A stretch of 64,000 nt of DNA from CAYIHX01 sp964363305 (lineage in GTDB: Bacteria; Bdellovibrionota; UBA1018). A model generated the notes under the pieces. The model saw nothing but the letters and a program-made list of their open reading frames with translations. It was not told where the DNA came from and searched no databases. The position numbers were made by a program, and so were the translations under genes. The stretch lies in the NCBI GenBank assembly GCA_964363305.1, contig CAYIHX010000016.1, positions 1 to 64,000 on the forward strand, written 5' to 3'. How positions within the stretch are numbered: position 1 is the stretch's first letter; each line of letters opens with the position of its first letter. Below, one piece after another: positions 35,630 through 43,399 of this stretch.

Positions 35630-36832
35630 ATGCCACATCTCAGACTCCGCCATGGGCTCGTCCCTCTGCTGCATCGCTTGAAGTTCTCCCCCGTGGTCAG
35701 CATCCAAGGCTTGCGCCTTTGTGGCAAAAGCACGCTTGCCCGAGAGCTCTTACCGCAGGCTCTCAGGAACGCTGGGCGTTCCTGTCGTTTTGAAACCCTC
35801 GATTCAGCCAGAACCAAGGACTTTGCGCAGAAAAATCCCGAAGCCTTTCTCACGGAGCACGAGAACGCCCATCCTCTCATCATAGATGAGGCCCAAAAGG
35901 CCCCGGATCTTTTCGATGAAATCAAACGCTCAGTCGATGAGGATCGACGCCCAGGCCGCTTTGTCTTGCTCGGATCAACGGAATTCTCGACTGAGTTCCG
36001 GGTCCGAGAGTCACTGACGGGTCGGCTTTCCAAAATACGGATCTACCCCATGAATTTAGCTGAAACACTCGAGCTCCCCTGTCGGGCCGCCACCGGATTC
36101 CACACCAACAAAACTAAGCCTCGCTGCACGCGCAAAGATTTGCTGCGCTATATTGGCAGGGGCGGCATGCCCTCGCTATTTCATGTCAGACACGAAGCAG
36201 AGCGAGCCCGCCTCTTTGAAGACTGGATTCAACTCACCTGCGAACGCGACGTATTGCAGGCAAAAAAAGGAAAAATAGACACTGATCTCTGCCGTCGCCT
36301 ACTCGAGCTCAGTGCAACCCTTGAGGAGCCGAACGCCGCTGCCATGGCCGCCCGAGTGCGCGCTGGCGGCAAGAAGATTGCCACGCACCTTAATATACTA
36401 ACTCAGATTTTCGCCCTTGTGGAACTCAAGCCTCATCCTCTCGGTAGTGGTAAACCCCTTTACTTCCCTGCTGATTGCGGAATTGCGGGAGTACTCGGTG
36501 CCGACTTCAAACGGCGGCTTCAAACTTGGTTTTACATCGAGGCATTTTCTCAGCACTCCTATGCCGACCTGCCCTCGCCGCCCCGCTTCAGCTATCTACG
36601 GAGCAAAACAGGCAACCGACTGGATCTTATTCTAGAAGACGCACGAACCATCACGGCAATCAAACTCATGGATGAAGAGCGCTTCGATCGCCGGGAAATC
36701 GCGCTGCTTTCGAGCTTTTCAAAAAAAATAGCCGCCTCCGGCAAGCAAGTATCCCTCTTTGCTTACGGAGCGATCGACGCCCCCTTCAAGGACGGGCGCA
36801 TCGCCATCCGTCCCTGGGAATCCGTAGTCTAA
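35630..36832 (+). CDS. AAA-type ATPase with DUF4143-like C-terminal domain
   Basis: 400 residues. Walker A as GLRLCGKSTLAREL (about 27-40), Walker B as HPLIIDEAQKAPDLFDEI (about 83), the sensor RFVLLGSTEFS (about 105), then a helical region and a C-terminal nuclease-like fold (FSYLRSKTGNRLDLILE) typical of the AAA/DUF4143 family. The canonical Walker A has glycine before K (GxRQxGKST); this fits. Such genes are widespread, patchily distributed and of unknown role. There is no ribosome site, since the inverted repeat occupies that region. Confidence 0.82.
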   Translation: MPHLRLRHGLVPLLHRLKFSPVVSIQGLRLCGKSTLARELLPQALRNAGRSCRFETLDSARTKDFAQKNPEAFLTEHENAHPLIIDEAQKAPDLFDEIKRSVDEDRRPGRFVLLGSTEFSTEFRVRESLTGRLSKIRIYPMNLAETLELPCRAATGFHTNKTKPRCTRKDLLRYIGRGGMPSLFHVRHEAERARLFEDWIQLTCERDVLQAKKGKIDTDLCRRLLELSATLEEPNAAAMAARVRAGGKKIATHLNILTQIFALVELKPHPLGSGKPLYFPADCGIAGVLGADFKRRLQTWFYIEAFSQHSYADLPSPPRFSYLRSKTGNRLDLILEDARTITAIKLMDEERFDRREIALLSSFSKKIAASGKQVSLFAYGAIDAPFKDGRIAIRPWESVV

Positions 36833-36901
36833 GTCTGCCTACCCGAAAAGGATGCCAAACCCGACTTGAAAAATATGACATATTGCGTTAATTGGACTCA
36901 T

Positions 36902-37309
36902 ATGAAACTTCCTCTGTTTTTGTTGCCATTCATGCTGCTCTCTTCGTCCTCGAGCTACGCGGGGTATCTCTGCACTGCCTTTTGCGTCGTTGCGAACGGT
37001 GAGTCTCCTGCAATGCCCGGCGCTTCAAGCTACACACCCATGACCGGAGCTGGCGGCGACAGAACGGAGATCCTCAGGGGTCTCCAGGAGCGCTGCCTCC
37101 GCACGTCAAGTTCACGAGGTCGCATATTATCGACCCTATATATTCAATATTCGAACGGTCACCACTTCATGCGGACAAGATCTGCAATGAAACGTCGGAG
37201 TACTGAAACCATCTCTCAAACTCATCCCTGCAAATCCGTGGCTAAGGCGCCACTCGCCTCACGCAAAACTGCTTGCCGATATCCGAGGGCGGCAAACGAC
37301 CCGGCTTGA
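36902..37309 (+). CDS. Small secreted protein, possibly frameshifted
   Basis: From ATG 36902 a good signal peptide (LPLFLLPFMLLSSSSSYAG) leads to a short mature part with CTAFC. After GLQERC (about 37098) this frame becomes Ser/Arg-rich and unlike a protein, while the frame shifted by one base reads ASARQVHEVAYYRPYIF and ends TSCGQDLQ before a stop near 37191. So the true product may be about 95 residues with a one-base indel, or the gene may be decayed. The end of the given frame overlaps the convergent DUF192 gene. Function unknown. Confidence 0.4.
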   Translation: MKLPLFLLPFMLLSSSSSYAGYLCTAFCVVANGESPAMPGASSYTPMTGAGGDRTEILRGLQERCLRTSSSRGRILSTLYIQYSNGHHFMRTRSAMKRRSTETISQTHPCKSVAKAPLASRKTACRYPRAANDPA

Positions 37310-37736
37310 GTTCGAGCACTGCATCGACCTCAGGCCAAGCGCGGTAAATTTTTGTAGGGTGCTCTGGATTTTTCTCCACGGGCATTTCTTGGATTTGTAG
37401 AACCTTTCCCTCAGGAACCACATGCACCAGCTGAAGGGGAATCAGCGTTTTCTTCATCCAAATCTCCCCGATGCGTTTTGGTTGGAAAATGAAAATCATC
37501 CCCGCATTTTTCTTCAAAGGCAGGGGGCGGTTTGAAAGTCCCTTGCGTTGAAAAGGTTCGGTCTTGGCAACTTCGAGCTGAATCAGCCCGGCCTCACCCG
37601 ATTTTTCGCAAGACTCAGAGACGACTGCCTCGATCTTCTCGCCATCCTTGATCTCGGCGTAGTGCACCTTCATGAACTCGGGCCACGGAAAAAATGCCAC
37701 TGCCAACAGCGGAATCGAAGTCGACCATTTCTTCAC
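37242..37736 (-). CDS. DUF192-family exported protein
   Basis: 164 residues with an N-terminal hydrophobic segment (TSIPLLAVAFFPW) as export signal. The DUF192 core is clear: QRKGLSNRPLPLKKNAGMIFIFQPKRIGEIWMKKTLIPLQLVHV. The biochemical role of DUF192 is not established. It overlaps the LysR-type gene by 4 bases, indicating one transcript. Confidence 0.85.
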   Translation of the reverse strand: MKKWSTSIPLLAVAFFPWPEFMKVHYAEIKDGEKIEAVVSESCEKSGEAGLIQLEVAKTEPFQRKGLSNRPLPLKKNAGMIFIFQPKRIGEIWMKKTLIPLQLVHVVPEGKVLQIQEMPVEKNPEHPTKIYRAWPEVDAVLELKPGRLPPSDIGKQFCVRRVAP

Positions 37737-38674
37737 TTGCGGGCTCCTTTGCTTTTGGATGCCTTCAGCTCAGAGACCAAAAAACTCAAAAGCTCCTTTG
37801 CTGCCGGCGTATGCGTCCGCTCCTTCAGATGGGCGACGCTGATTTCATTCTTCAAAGGCTTGCCGCTCCCCCGGAAAATATGAATCAAGTGACCATCCTG
37901 GATCAATTTCGACACCAAATAGTCTGGGAGAATCCCGGCGCTGGCCTTGAGTTGAACCAAACGGGCAATCGCCTGAACATCCATCACCGTGGTCATCGTG
38001 TTGATCTCGATCTGGCGGGTTCCCAGATGATGAGCGAACCACATCCGGAGAACCGGCGCCCCCTTCTGATACTCGGCGTAGTCGAGCTTCTCAAAGAAGC
38101 GTTTGGGATCCTTGCTCGGCTCTCCACCCTTCTTCTTCAGCAGCTCTGGATGGATGCACAGATCGAGAACCTCGTCATAGACAGGCTCGGTGGTAATTCG
38201 CCGATCCATCGCAAAACTATCGACAAAAGCGAAATCTGCCTCTCCGCGGATCAACAGATCATTCATTTCAGACGCGAAACCCAGCCTGAGTTCATAACGA
38301 ACCAAGGGGTGCCTCTCCGCGAAACGCGCTAGCAATGGAAGAATCAGATTGTTGCCAAACTCAATCGGCATCCCCAGCATGACGGTTCCTGAAAGCTCAG
38401 TCTCCTTGCCCGAGATCGCCACCAAGGCGTGCTCGATTTCATTGAAGCTGTTGGCGCACTTCTGAAATAGGGTGGCGGCGGCGGCCGTCGGAACCAGCCG
38501 CTGCTTGATCCGATCAAAGAGGCGTACCTCGAGGGCGTCTTCCAGCGCCTTCATGTGCTGACTCACGCCGGATTGCGTGAGGTGCAGCTCTTCGGCCGCG
38601 AGAGTCATGCTCTTCGCCCGATACACGACTTCGAAGATACGGAGATGGTTGAGGTTGATCTTATTGAGAAACAA
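37733..38674 (-). CDS. LysR-type transcriptional regulator
   Basis: 313 residues from a TTG at 38672-38674 with GGGAG five bases ahead; an ATG 63 bases earlier gives a non-standard start. The winged HTH is at about 5-65 (NHLRIFEVVYRAKSMTLAAEELHLTQSGVSQHMKALED), followed by a periplasmic-binding-like effector domain (VMLGMPIEFGNNLILPLL, GEADFAFVD). It is divergent from the small lipoprotein at 38828, which it may control; the effector is unknown. Confidence 0.85.
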   Translation of the reverse strand: MFLNKINLNHLRIFEVVYRAKSMTLAAEELHLTQSGVSQHMKALEDALEVRLFDRIKQRLVPTAAAATLFQKCANSFNEIEHALVAISGKETELSGTVMLGMPIEFGNNLILPLLARFAERHPLVRYELRLGFASEMNDLLIRGEADFAFVDSFAMDRRITTEPVYDEVLDLCIHPELLKKKGGEPSKDPKRFFEKLDYAEYQKGAPVLRMWFAHHLGTRQIEINTMTTVMDVQAIARLVQLKASAGILPDYLVSKLIQDGHLIHIFRGSGKPLKNEISVAHLKERTHTPAAKELLSFLVSELKASKSKGARK

Positions 38675-38827
38675 AGAGGCTCCCGTCAATAAAGTTACCC
38701 CTTTCGAGTTCCAATAAAAAGAGCCAAAGGTGGCCACCTTGTTCCTGCTTCGTCAAAATAGCATCACATATAAAATTATACATTGATCGATCTAGAAATT
38801 ACTTCCGGTGACCGATTCATCTACACT

Positions 38828-38947
38828 ATGAAAAATAAAAAATGGCTCATTTTGGCGGCAATTCTTACTCTCTCCTTCGCATCAGCCGCCGGCCTTCAAG
38901 CCTGCGGAAGCAGCACCAACACTACCTTCTATGGCGCCGGCAGCTGA
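38828..38947 (+). CDS. Very small lipoprotein (39 residues)
   Basis: A basic start (MKNKKW), a hydrophobic core and a lipobox GLQAC lead to a 14-residue Ser/Thr/Asn-rich mature tail (CGSSTNTTFYGAGS) and TGA. Such short lipopeptides are easily missed. It lies divergent from the LysR gene and 63 bases before the secreted protein at 39011. Function unknown. Confidence 0.5.
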   Translation: MKNKKWLILAAILTLSFASAAGLQACGSSTNTTFYGAGS

Positions 38948-39010
38948 GCTTTGAACGCGATCAAATCTTAAGAAATCTAACGCCCATAAACTCTAACAAG
39001 GACCGCATCC

Positions 39011-39670
39011 ATGTTTAAAAAACTCATCCCCTCTCTTGCAATACTCGCCCTCTCCTCCACTTCGTGGGCCGTCACCGACCCTTCGGTCGCCACCCTCAAA
39101 ATTTACGGTGTGGCGCTCTCCGCAAATGCCGACTGCTCCGAGGCCACTGTCGTGGGCTATAGCGAAGCAGGCGTAGACTACGATTTCAAAACCAACCCCT
39201 CGATCTTCACGGGCACCGTCACTCCGGGCACCTACCAGTGCATGATCTTGTACATGAACTCGGTGATCAACTTCAAGCCCTTGGCGAACGACGGCGCAAA
39301 CTGCGTAGCCGGTACCTCATACCACATCAACGTTTGCAACTCGGGCAATAGTTGTACGTATACGACCGCCTCGCCGAACGCGAGCAACGTTCTCGTTTAT
39401 GACTCAGCCTTGACCACGGCAACAACGGCTTCAACCGCCACCACAGGGGAAAAAGTGCTTCTGTTCTTGAGCACCGCTTCGACGGGCACAGGCAACCTAG
39501 CCTTCACGAAGCCCGCGACTGGTTCACCGGCTAACGGCATCACGCTCAACGGCGCCTTCACAGTGGTCGCGGGCGGTAGCAGCGGAACATTCGTGGTGAA
39601 CTTCGACGGCAAAGTCCTTGACGAGGGATCGGCCTGTGGCCTCAATCCCCCCGTTTTCAGCTTTCGCTAA
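39011..39670 (+). CDS. Secreted threonine/serine-rich protein, unknown function
   Basis: 219 residues with signal peptide ending STSWAVT. The mature part is Thr/Ser/Ala/Gly-rich and mostly beta-strand in character (TLKIYGVALSAN, GTYQCMILYMNSV), with six cysteines in four places. Low charge and lack of repeats resemble surface or matrix proteins. No family was recognised. A terminator follows at once. Confidence 0.7.
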   Translation: MFKKLIPSLAILALSSTSWAVTDPSVATLKIYGVALSANADCSEATVVGYSEAGVDYDFKTNPSIFTGTVTPGTYQCMILYMNSVINFKPLANDGANCVAGTSYHINVCNSGNSCTYTTASPNASNVLVYDSALTTATTASTATTGEKVLLFLSTASTGTGNLAFTKPATGSPANGITLNGAFTVVAGGSSGTFVVNFDGKVLDEGSACGLNPPVFSFR

Positions 39671-39676
39671 ACGAGT

Positions 39677-39706
39677 GGGGCCGGGCAAAACCCAGCCCCC
39701 ATTTTT
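39677..39706 (+). terminator. Intrinsic terminator after the secreted-protein gene
   Basis: A 9-bp G/C stem (39677-39685 with 39691-39699, one mismatch) with loop CAAAA, followed by a run of five T at 39702-39706, 7 bases after the stop. Confidence 0.85.
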
Positions 39707-39840
39707 CTATCCCCACTAGTTAGAACCTTGAGTCAGGCGCGGATCCCGCCACTGCGCCGAATTTTCAAGAGGTTAACCGCCCTACTCCGCCTGAGACACG
39801 CGCCCCCCATGTTCCATTTGGATGGCCCGATACGTCAGAG

Positions 39841-40017
39841 GTGAAGCGGTCCTTTTTCAAAACATGCGTCCGATTTTTGACAACTCGCCCGGGGACGTCG
39901 CCCGCTCAACTGCGCGCGGCAGCGGCTGGCTCGATCCTGGCTGTGGCGCTCGTCGCGGCGGGATGCAGCGGCACCAACCTCAAAGGCGTGCTCAAGAAGC
40001 TGCTGTCAGGAACCTAA
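39841..40017 (+). CDS. Possible small lipoprotein (58 residues)
   Basis: From GTG 39841: a basic start (KRSFFKTCVRF), a long hydrophobic stretch and a lipobox LVAAGC, then a 17-residue Lys/Leu tail (SGTNLKGVLKKLLSGT). The initiator is uncertain and the N-region is long. Another frame is open here but does not look like protein. Support is limited to the lipobox and the strong frame bias at the third codon position. Confidence 0.35.
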   Translation: MKRSFFKTCVRFLTTRPGTSPAQLRAAAAGSILAVALVAAGCSGTNLKGVLKKLLSGT

Positions 40018-40120
40018 AGATCGCCGTTGCGAAGGTCGAATTTGATCGTGGATTCAATGTTACTGAAGGTATTCGAAAAGATAAACCATATCGGGGACCT
40101 GAATTCTCGATAGCCTTTTC

Positions 40121-40139
40121 ATGGTAACTAAGTTACCAT
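40121..40139 (+). promoter_or_regulatory. Perfect palindrome at the start of a toxin-antitoxin pair
   Basis: ATGGTAACT-A-AGTTACCAT: 9-bp arms around one base, ending exactly before the ATG at 40140. This is a typical place for an antitoxin-bound operator. The function is inferred. Confidence 0.6.
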
Positions 40140-40415
40140 ATGACCATGGAGCGTCCCGAAGAATGTCAGCATATTCTGGCTAGCATTATCGATGGGCGGT
40201 TCAGCCTACTCTCCCACGCTTCCCAGCGGAGCACGGAACGCGGGGTCTTTGTGGAGCAGATCATTCGGTGCGCGAAGACCTGCTTCCATTGGCGATGGCA
40301 GGAGAAGCAAGGGACCCACCTGTACTTAGGCTTCTTCTCTCCGGACCGGCCAGGGGGCTTCACTGCGGTACTTTTCGACGAGGTTTGGTGGTCACAGTTT
40401 TCAAACGGAGGTTGA
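40140..40415 (+). CDS. Probable toxin of a type II pair (DUF4258-like)
   Basis: 91 residues. The pattern LSHASQRSTERGVFVEQIIRCAKTC resembles the DUF4258 / mRNA-interferase-like core (HA..R..ERG....I..ai), followed by strands (HLYLGFFSPD, FTAVLFDEVWW). The second ATG at 40146 is also possible. Four bases separate it from the antitoxin-like gene. In such pairs the toxin is a likely RNase, but catalytic identity here is not shown. Confidence 0.55.
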   Translation: MTMERPEECQHILASIIDGRFSLLSHASQRSTERGVFVEQIIRCAKTCFHWRWQEKQGTHLYLGFFSPDRPGGFTAVLFDEVWWSQFSNGG

Positions 40416-40419
40416 CTCA

Positions 40420-40881
40420 ATGGGAAAAGAAGCTGGCGAAGTCCGTAAAACGTTAAGGGGTGTCGGGAACCTGAAGTATGTTGAGGTTCAGAACGTCCCC
40501 ATTAAGGTCTATCCGGGGTTGGGTGACTCCGTGGATGCCCAGGTTCTCGCGGATATCGAGAAGCAGGTGGCCCGCGAGATCATCACCCGCCGTATCCATG
40601 TCCGCGGGCTAGAGGTCGAATTTTTTCGAAGTCTTCTGGGCCTGTCTCAGCGGGAGTTTGCCCAGAAACTGGGCTTGAGCCACGTATCAGTACTGAAGTG
40701 GGAAAAGGCGCATGCGAAGCCGCTGGAATTGGTGAACGAGGTGGCTCTCAAAGCCTTGATGGCAGGTTTGCTGAAAATGCGCCTTCCAGCGTCGGTGGAA
40801 AGCCTGAGTGGAGAGGTCTCTGTGCCAAGAAAATTGGTCCTGAACTACTCCAGCCTGTTTCCGCAGCGCAGACGGGCGTAG
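40420..40881 (+). CDS. HTH (XRE-type) antitoxin-like protein
   Basis: 153 residues. The N-terminal 55 residues may bind the toxin; a helix-turn-helix lies at about 70-105 (FFRSLLGLSQREFAQKLGLSHVSVLKWEK), as in MqsA/HigA-type antitoxins. It closely follows the DUF4258-like gene, in toxin-first order. It is expected to repress the operon through the palindrome at 40121-40139. Confidence 0.75.
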   Translation: MGKEAGEVRKTLRGVGNLKYVEVQNVPIKVYPGLGDSVDAQVLADIEKQVAREIITRRIHVRGLEVEFFRSLLGLSQREFAQKLGLSHVSVLKWEKAHAKPLELVNEVALKALMAGLLKMRLPASVESLSGEVSVPRKLVLNYSSLFPQRRRA

Positions 40882-40949
40882 TTGGCTTGAAATTCTCCGA
40901 CGGATGGCTCCTCTTCATCTCACTGAATCCTAAACCCACACCCTCGGAC

Positions 40950-41176
40950 ATGGCCCAGCCGAGCGGTCGCAACGATTATCCGATCAGCGGGATCGCCATG
41001 CATCTCTCCCGGCAAGCGCGAACTTTCGACCGCAATCTCAGGAAACTTGGGAAGAAGCTATCGCGGAGTACAAGAGCATTCGCAAAGGCCTAACAAAGGG
41101 AGTGAAGCGAGATCTCGAATTGATGAATCGTTTTCTTGAACACCTCAGTGACTATAAAAAGTGTGGAAATCAATGA
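40950..41176 (+). pseudogene. Probable frame-disrupted small gene
   Basis: An ATG at 40950 opens a frame (MAQPSGRNDYPISG) that later degrades and stops at 41091-41093. The frame two bases on reads as protein-like sequence (ETWEEAIAEYKSIRKGL, RDLELMNRFLEHLSDYKK) and ends in TGA at 41174-41176, overlapping the ATG of the next lipoprotein as ATGA. That frame has no good start of its own, so a one- or two-base indel, or decay, is likely. Product unknown. Confidence 0.35.
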
Positions 41177-41781
41177 AATATCTCAGCCTACTAAGCCTGG
41201 GCATCGTCGTTTCCGCCTGCGCAGCCCCTTACAAGCATCCCTCACACCTGGAAAGGCTGCTCGAAAGGTACCCCTTTTCCATCATTGGAGATGATTACAG
41301 CCTGCTCACTGAAGACGACCTCGCTGCAAGCTCTTGTGTTGCTCGTGCCGAACCCTTCTCACTTCATGAACTGACAGCTCACCCCTATTGGCAGTGTTTT
41401 TCGCTCATGGGGTCCGCATTTGAATGCGATGAGCGCGAGCCAAATGAGGACGGTCCAAGCGCGATATTAGCCATTGTTCTCAAAAAACATGGCGCCATTC
41501 ATGAATACCTATCCCGCAGGGCCATCCCGTTGGAAGACTGCAAAGCCTTCGCCGCGGAGTGGGTTCGCCTTACGGCACAGCAAAGCCACGTGTGCGCTTC
41601 CGGTCAGTTCATCAATCCGAGGGATGAGGCGCTCGACAAGAAAGACCGCGCATGGATCTTTGAGTCATACAAAACGGCGAAAGGCTGTGACTCTTACTTT
41701 GAAGGCGGATGTAGTTTAGACTACAAAATCAAACAGGGTTGCAACCTCGCTGACATGACACAGGGCCAACGCGAGAAATAA
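41173..41781 (+). CDS. Cysteine-rich lipoprotein, unknown function
   Basis: 202 residues from ATG 41173 (a GTG at 41161 is less likely). Signal with lipobox VVSAC near residue 16. The mature part has nine or more cysteines spread through it (SSCVARAE, YWQCF, FECDE, EDCKAF, HVCASG, KGCDS, GGCSLDY, GCN), suggesting a disulfide-bonded periplasmic or surface protein. No domain was recognised. Confidence 0.65.
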   Translation: MKYLSLLSLGIVVSACAAPYKHPSHLERLLERYPFSIIGDDYSLLTEDDLAASSCVARAEPFSLHELTAHPYWQCFSLMGSAFECDEREPNEDGPSAILAIVLKKHGAIHEYLSRRAIPLEDCKAFAAEWVRLTAQQSHVCASGQFINPRDEALDKKDRAWIFESYKTAKGCDSYFEGGCSLDYKIKQGCNLADMTQGQREK

Positions 41782-41928
41782 TTGAGCGCGTGAGTCTTTT
41801 GAGGTGTCTAAGAGTTAGCCAGTTGAGCGGGTTCAATGCCGCTCTGACAAGGCGAACCCGTCTTAAATGTCTGAATCTACTCAATGAAAATTGGCCTACA
41901 TTTTGCTCTGACTCCGCTTGAGGTTTTT

Positions 41929-42924
41929 ATGTCGAAACGTTTTGCGGTGCTAGGAATCCTTGGGAGCATTCTTTTTGCGGCAGGTAGTGCCGAACCCGCT
42001 CGAGCTGAATGCAATACCACTCAAAACGTGACGTACTTGGGAAGGATACAGAACGAAATCCTTGTTCGTAAAGCATTGCTCACCGAATTTGAATTCGAAA
42101 ACTCCAACGGAGGAAGTAGCGGTCGAATACCGCTACAAGAAGAACGTTTACGGTTCGCAGCGGCAAACTTTTGGAGATCTCACTATTCTTATGGGAATGC
42201 CGGTCAACAAAGGCTGGATCCGAGGTTGACTGAACAAATGGTTAGCTACCCAGACGGCTACAGCGCTAGCCGGCGCCTAGTGAACTACGCCCCTTTGGCT
42301 CAAGAGCCTGCACTTCTCAACCAGTGCTCCGCTGACCTGGATGCATTAATACAAGAGCTGAATTCATTCGCGAGTATCCAGGACGGCTTGGCCCGGTCTC
42401 TAGCGTCAATCGAGTCAGATGTTGCCCGATGGCAAATAGCGATTCAGACCAACCGCAATGTGTCCGAGGCCTGCACGTGGCCTTGGACTGGTCTTTCGCA
42501 ACTGAATGCAGTGATCCAATCGACTCAAAACGCCTTAGATTCCCTCGCAGGATACCTAAACTATTTCCGGGAAAATTTTCCAACTTCCTCTTTGTCTGTG
42601 TTTGTTCCGGCTCAGGGGGGACACCGCACTCTGATTCAATTTTCACGAGTCAGCACTAGGTTTAGTCCCGTCATCGAAGAAACAAAGAAAGCTATCGAAC
42701 GCGCAATATACCATGGCTGTTTACCGAGCATTCGAGATGCAGAAATCGAACCTGAAGTTCGTCGAGCCTTCAGGGATTTTGGGCAAACTGTGCTTAGGTC
42801 CTATGATCGTCGCACACAAAACGAAGCAGTTTCAGACCGCAAAGAAAGTGGCAAATCAGTTGAAAACAGCCCTACTTCAGAGACGGTCCCAGCAATCGAC
42901 GCCATAGCTGCACCGGCTCTGTAA
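41929..42924 (+). CDS. Secreted helical protein, unknown function
   Basis: 331 residues from ATG 41929 with TGAGG upstream; signal peptide to about AEPARAEC. The mature protein is largely helical with heptad-like stretches (LDALIQELNSFASIQDGLARSLASIESDVARW, LNAVIQSTQNALDSLAGYL), four cysteines and a polar, probably disordered C-terminus. Hairpins follow at 42956. Family not recognised. Confidence 0.65.
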   Translation: MSKRFAVLGILGSILFAAGSAEPARAECNTTQNVTYLGRIQNEILVRKALLTEFEFENSNGGSSGRIPLQEERLRFAAANFWRSHYSYGNAGQQRLDPRLTEQMVSYPDGYSASRRLVNYAPLAQEPALLNQCSADLDALIQELNSFASIQDGLARSLASIESDVARWQIAIQTNRNVSEACTWPWTGLSQLNAVIQSTQNALDSLAGYLNYFRENFPTSSLSVFVPAQGGHRTLIQFSRVSTRFSPVIEETKKAIERAIYHGCLPSIRDAEIEPEVRRAFRDFGQTVLRSYDRRTQNEAVSDRKESGKSVENSPTSETVPAIDAIAAPAL

Positions 42925-42955
42925 TGGCGTTGTAGTGGCCGAGAGTAAATTCTCC

Positions 42956-43032
42956 GAGAACCCTCCGAAAAGAGGGTTCTCGCCCAGAATGCCTGCTTCA
43001 CTTTGCACGGAACCCTACTTCTGGAGGGTTCT
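42956..43032 (+). repeat. Two related hairpins after the secreted-protein gene
   Basis: A perfect 10-bp hairpin (42956-42965 with 42972-42981) and, 30 bases later, a second hairpin with the same arm core (GAACCCT...AGGGTTC, 43011-43032). Neither has a T-run. They may act as a terminator or be a duplicated repeat element. Confidence 0.5.
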
Positions 43033-43055
43033 GATACAAGAGATCCTAGATTGAT

Positions 43056-43316
43056 GTGAACGGCATTGAACGCTGCGGAAGGAGCAATAAGGCGCGTCGG
43101 CCTGGAATGGGTGAGCGGCTCGCAATCCCCGTTCGGCGACGACTTCCGTGCCCCGCTCGGCGCCTTTTCAACCACCGGCTCCGCGAACGCGCTACATCCC
43201 CGCCGCGCTTCGCCGCTTGGTCTTTGTTCGCACGCGGGGGCTCGCACACGGCGGAAAACCTCGTCCTCACGTGTCGCGTCCCCAACGCCGCCGAGGGGCG
43301 CCGGGAGTTCGGTTGA
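43056..43316 (+). pseudogene. HNH endonuclease C-terminal remnant
   Basis: The last 35 residues of this frame (FARGGSHTAENLVLTCRVPN, AEGRREFG) match the end of HNH nucleases, normally ARGG.HT.ENL.LLCR.HN...R.FG. The upstream part has no zinc or HNH core and is out of context; the final histidine of the motif is replaced (RVPN). G+C is higher than in neighbours. This looks like a decayed or truncated gene in an otherwise noncoding stretch of about 470 bases. Confidence 0.4.
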
Positions 43317-43349
43317 GTGGCGCTTCCTTTCTATCTGCTTAATTTCAAA

Positions 43350-43390
43350 AGCGTATTTTTTACGCTAGACTTACGCATAACATACGCTAT
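43350..43390 (+). promoter_or_regulatory. Candidate LexA operators of the lexA promoter
   Basis: AGCGTA-TTTTT-TACGCT (43350-43366) is a perfect inverted repeat; TTACGC (43371) and TACGCT (43384) repeat the half-site. They lie directly before the lexA ATG at 43400, the usual place of autoregulation. The half-site differs from the E. coli box. Confidence 0.5.
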
Positions 43391-43399
43391 TCTCTATTT

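Noticed and set aside
39822..40127. Plus-strand frame of 101 residues
   Set aside because: Arg/Gly-rich with no recognisable structure; the overlapping frame with a lipobox (39841-40017) is more likely.
43056..43368. Three overlapping plus-strand frames before lexA as real genes
   Set aside because: They are open in several frames because of high G+C; only the tail of one shows HNH similarity, so it is listed as a remnant.
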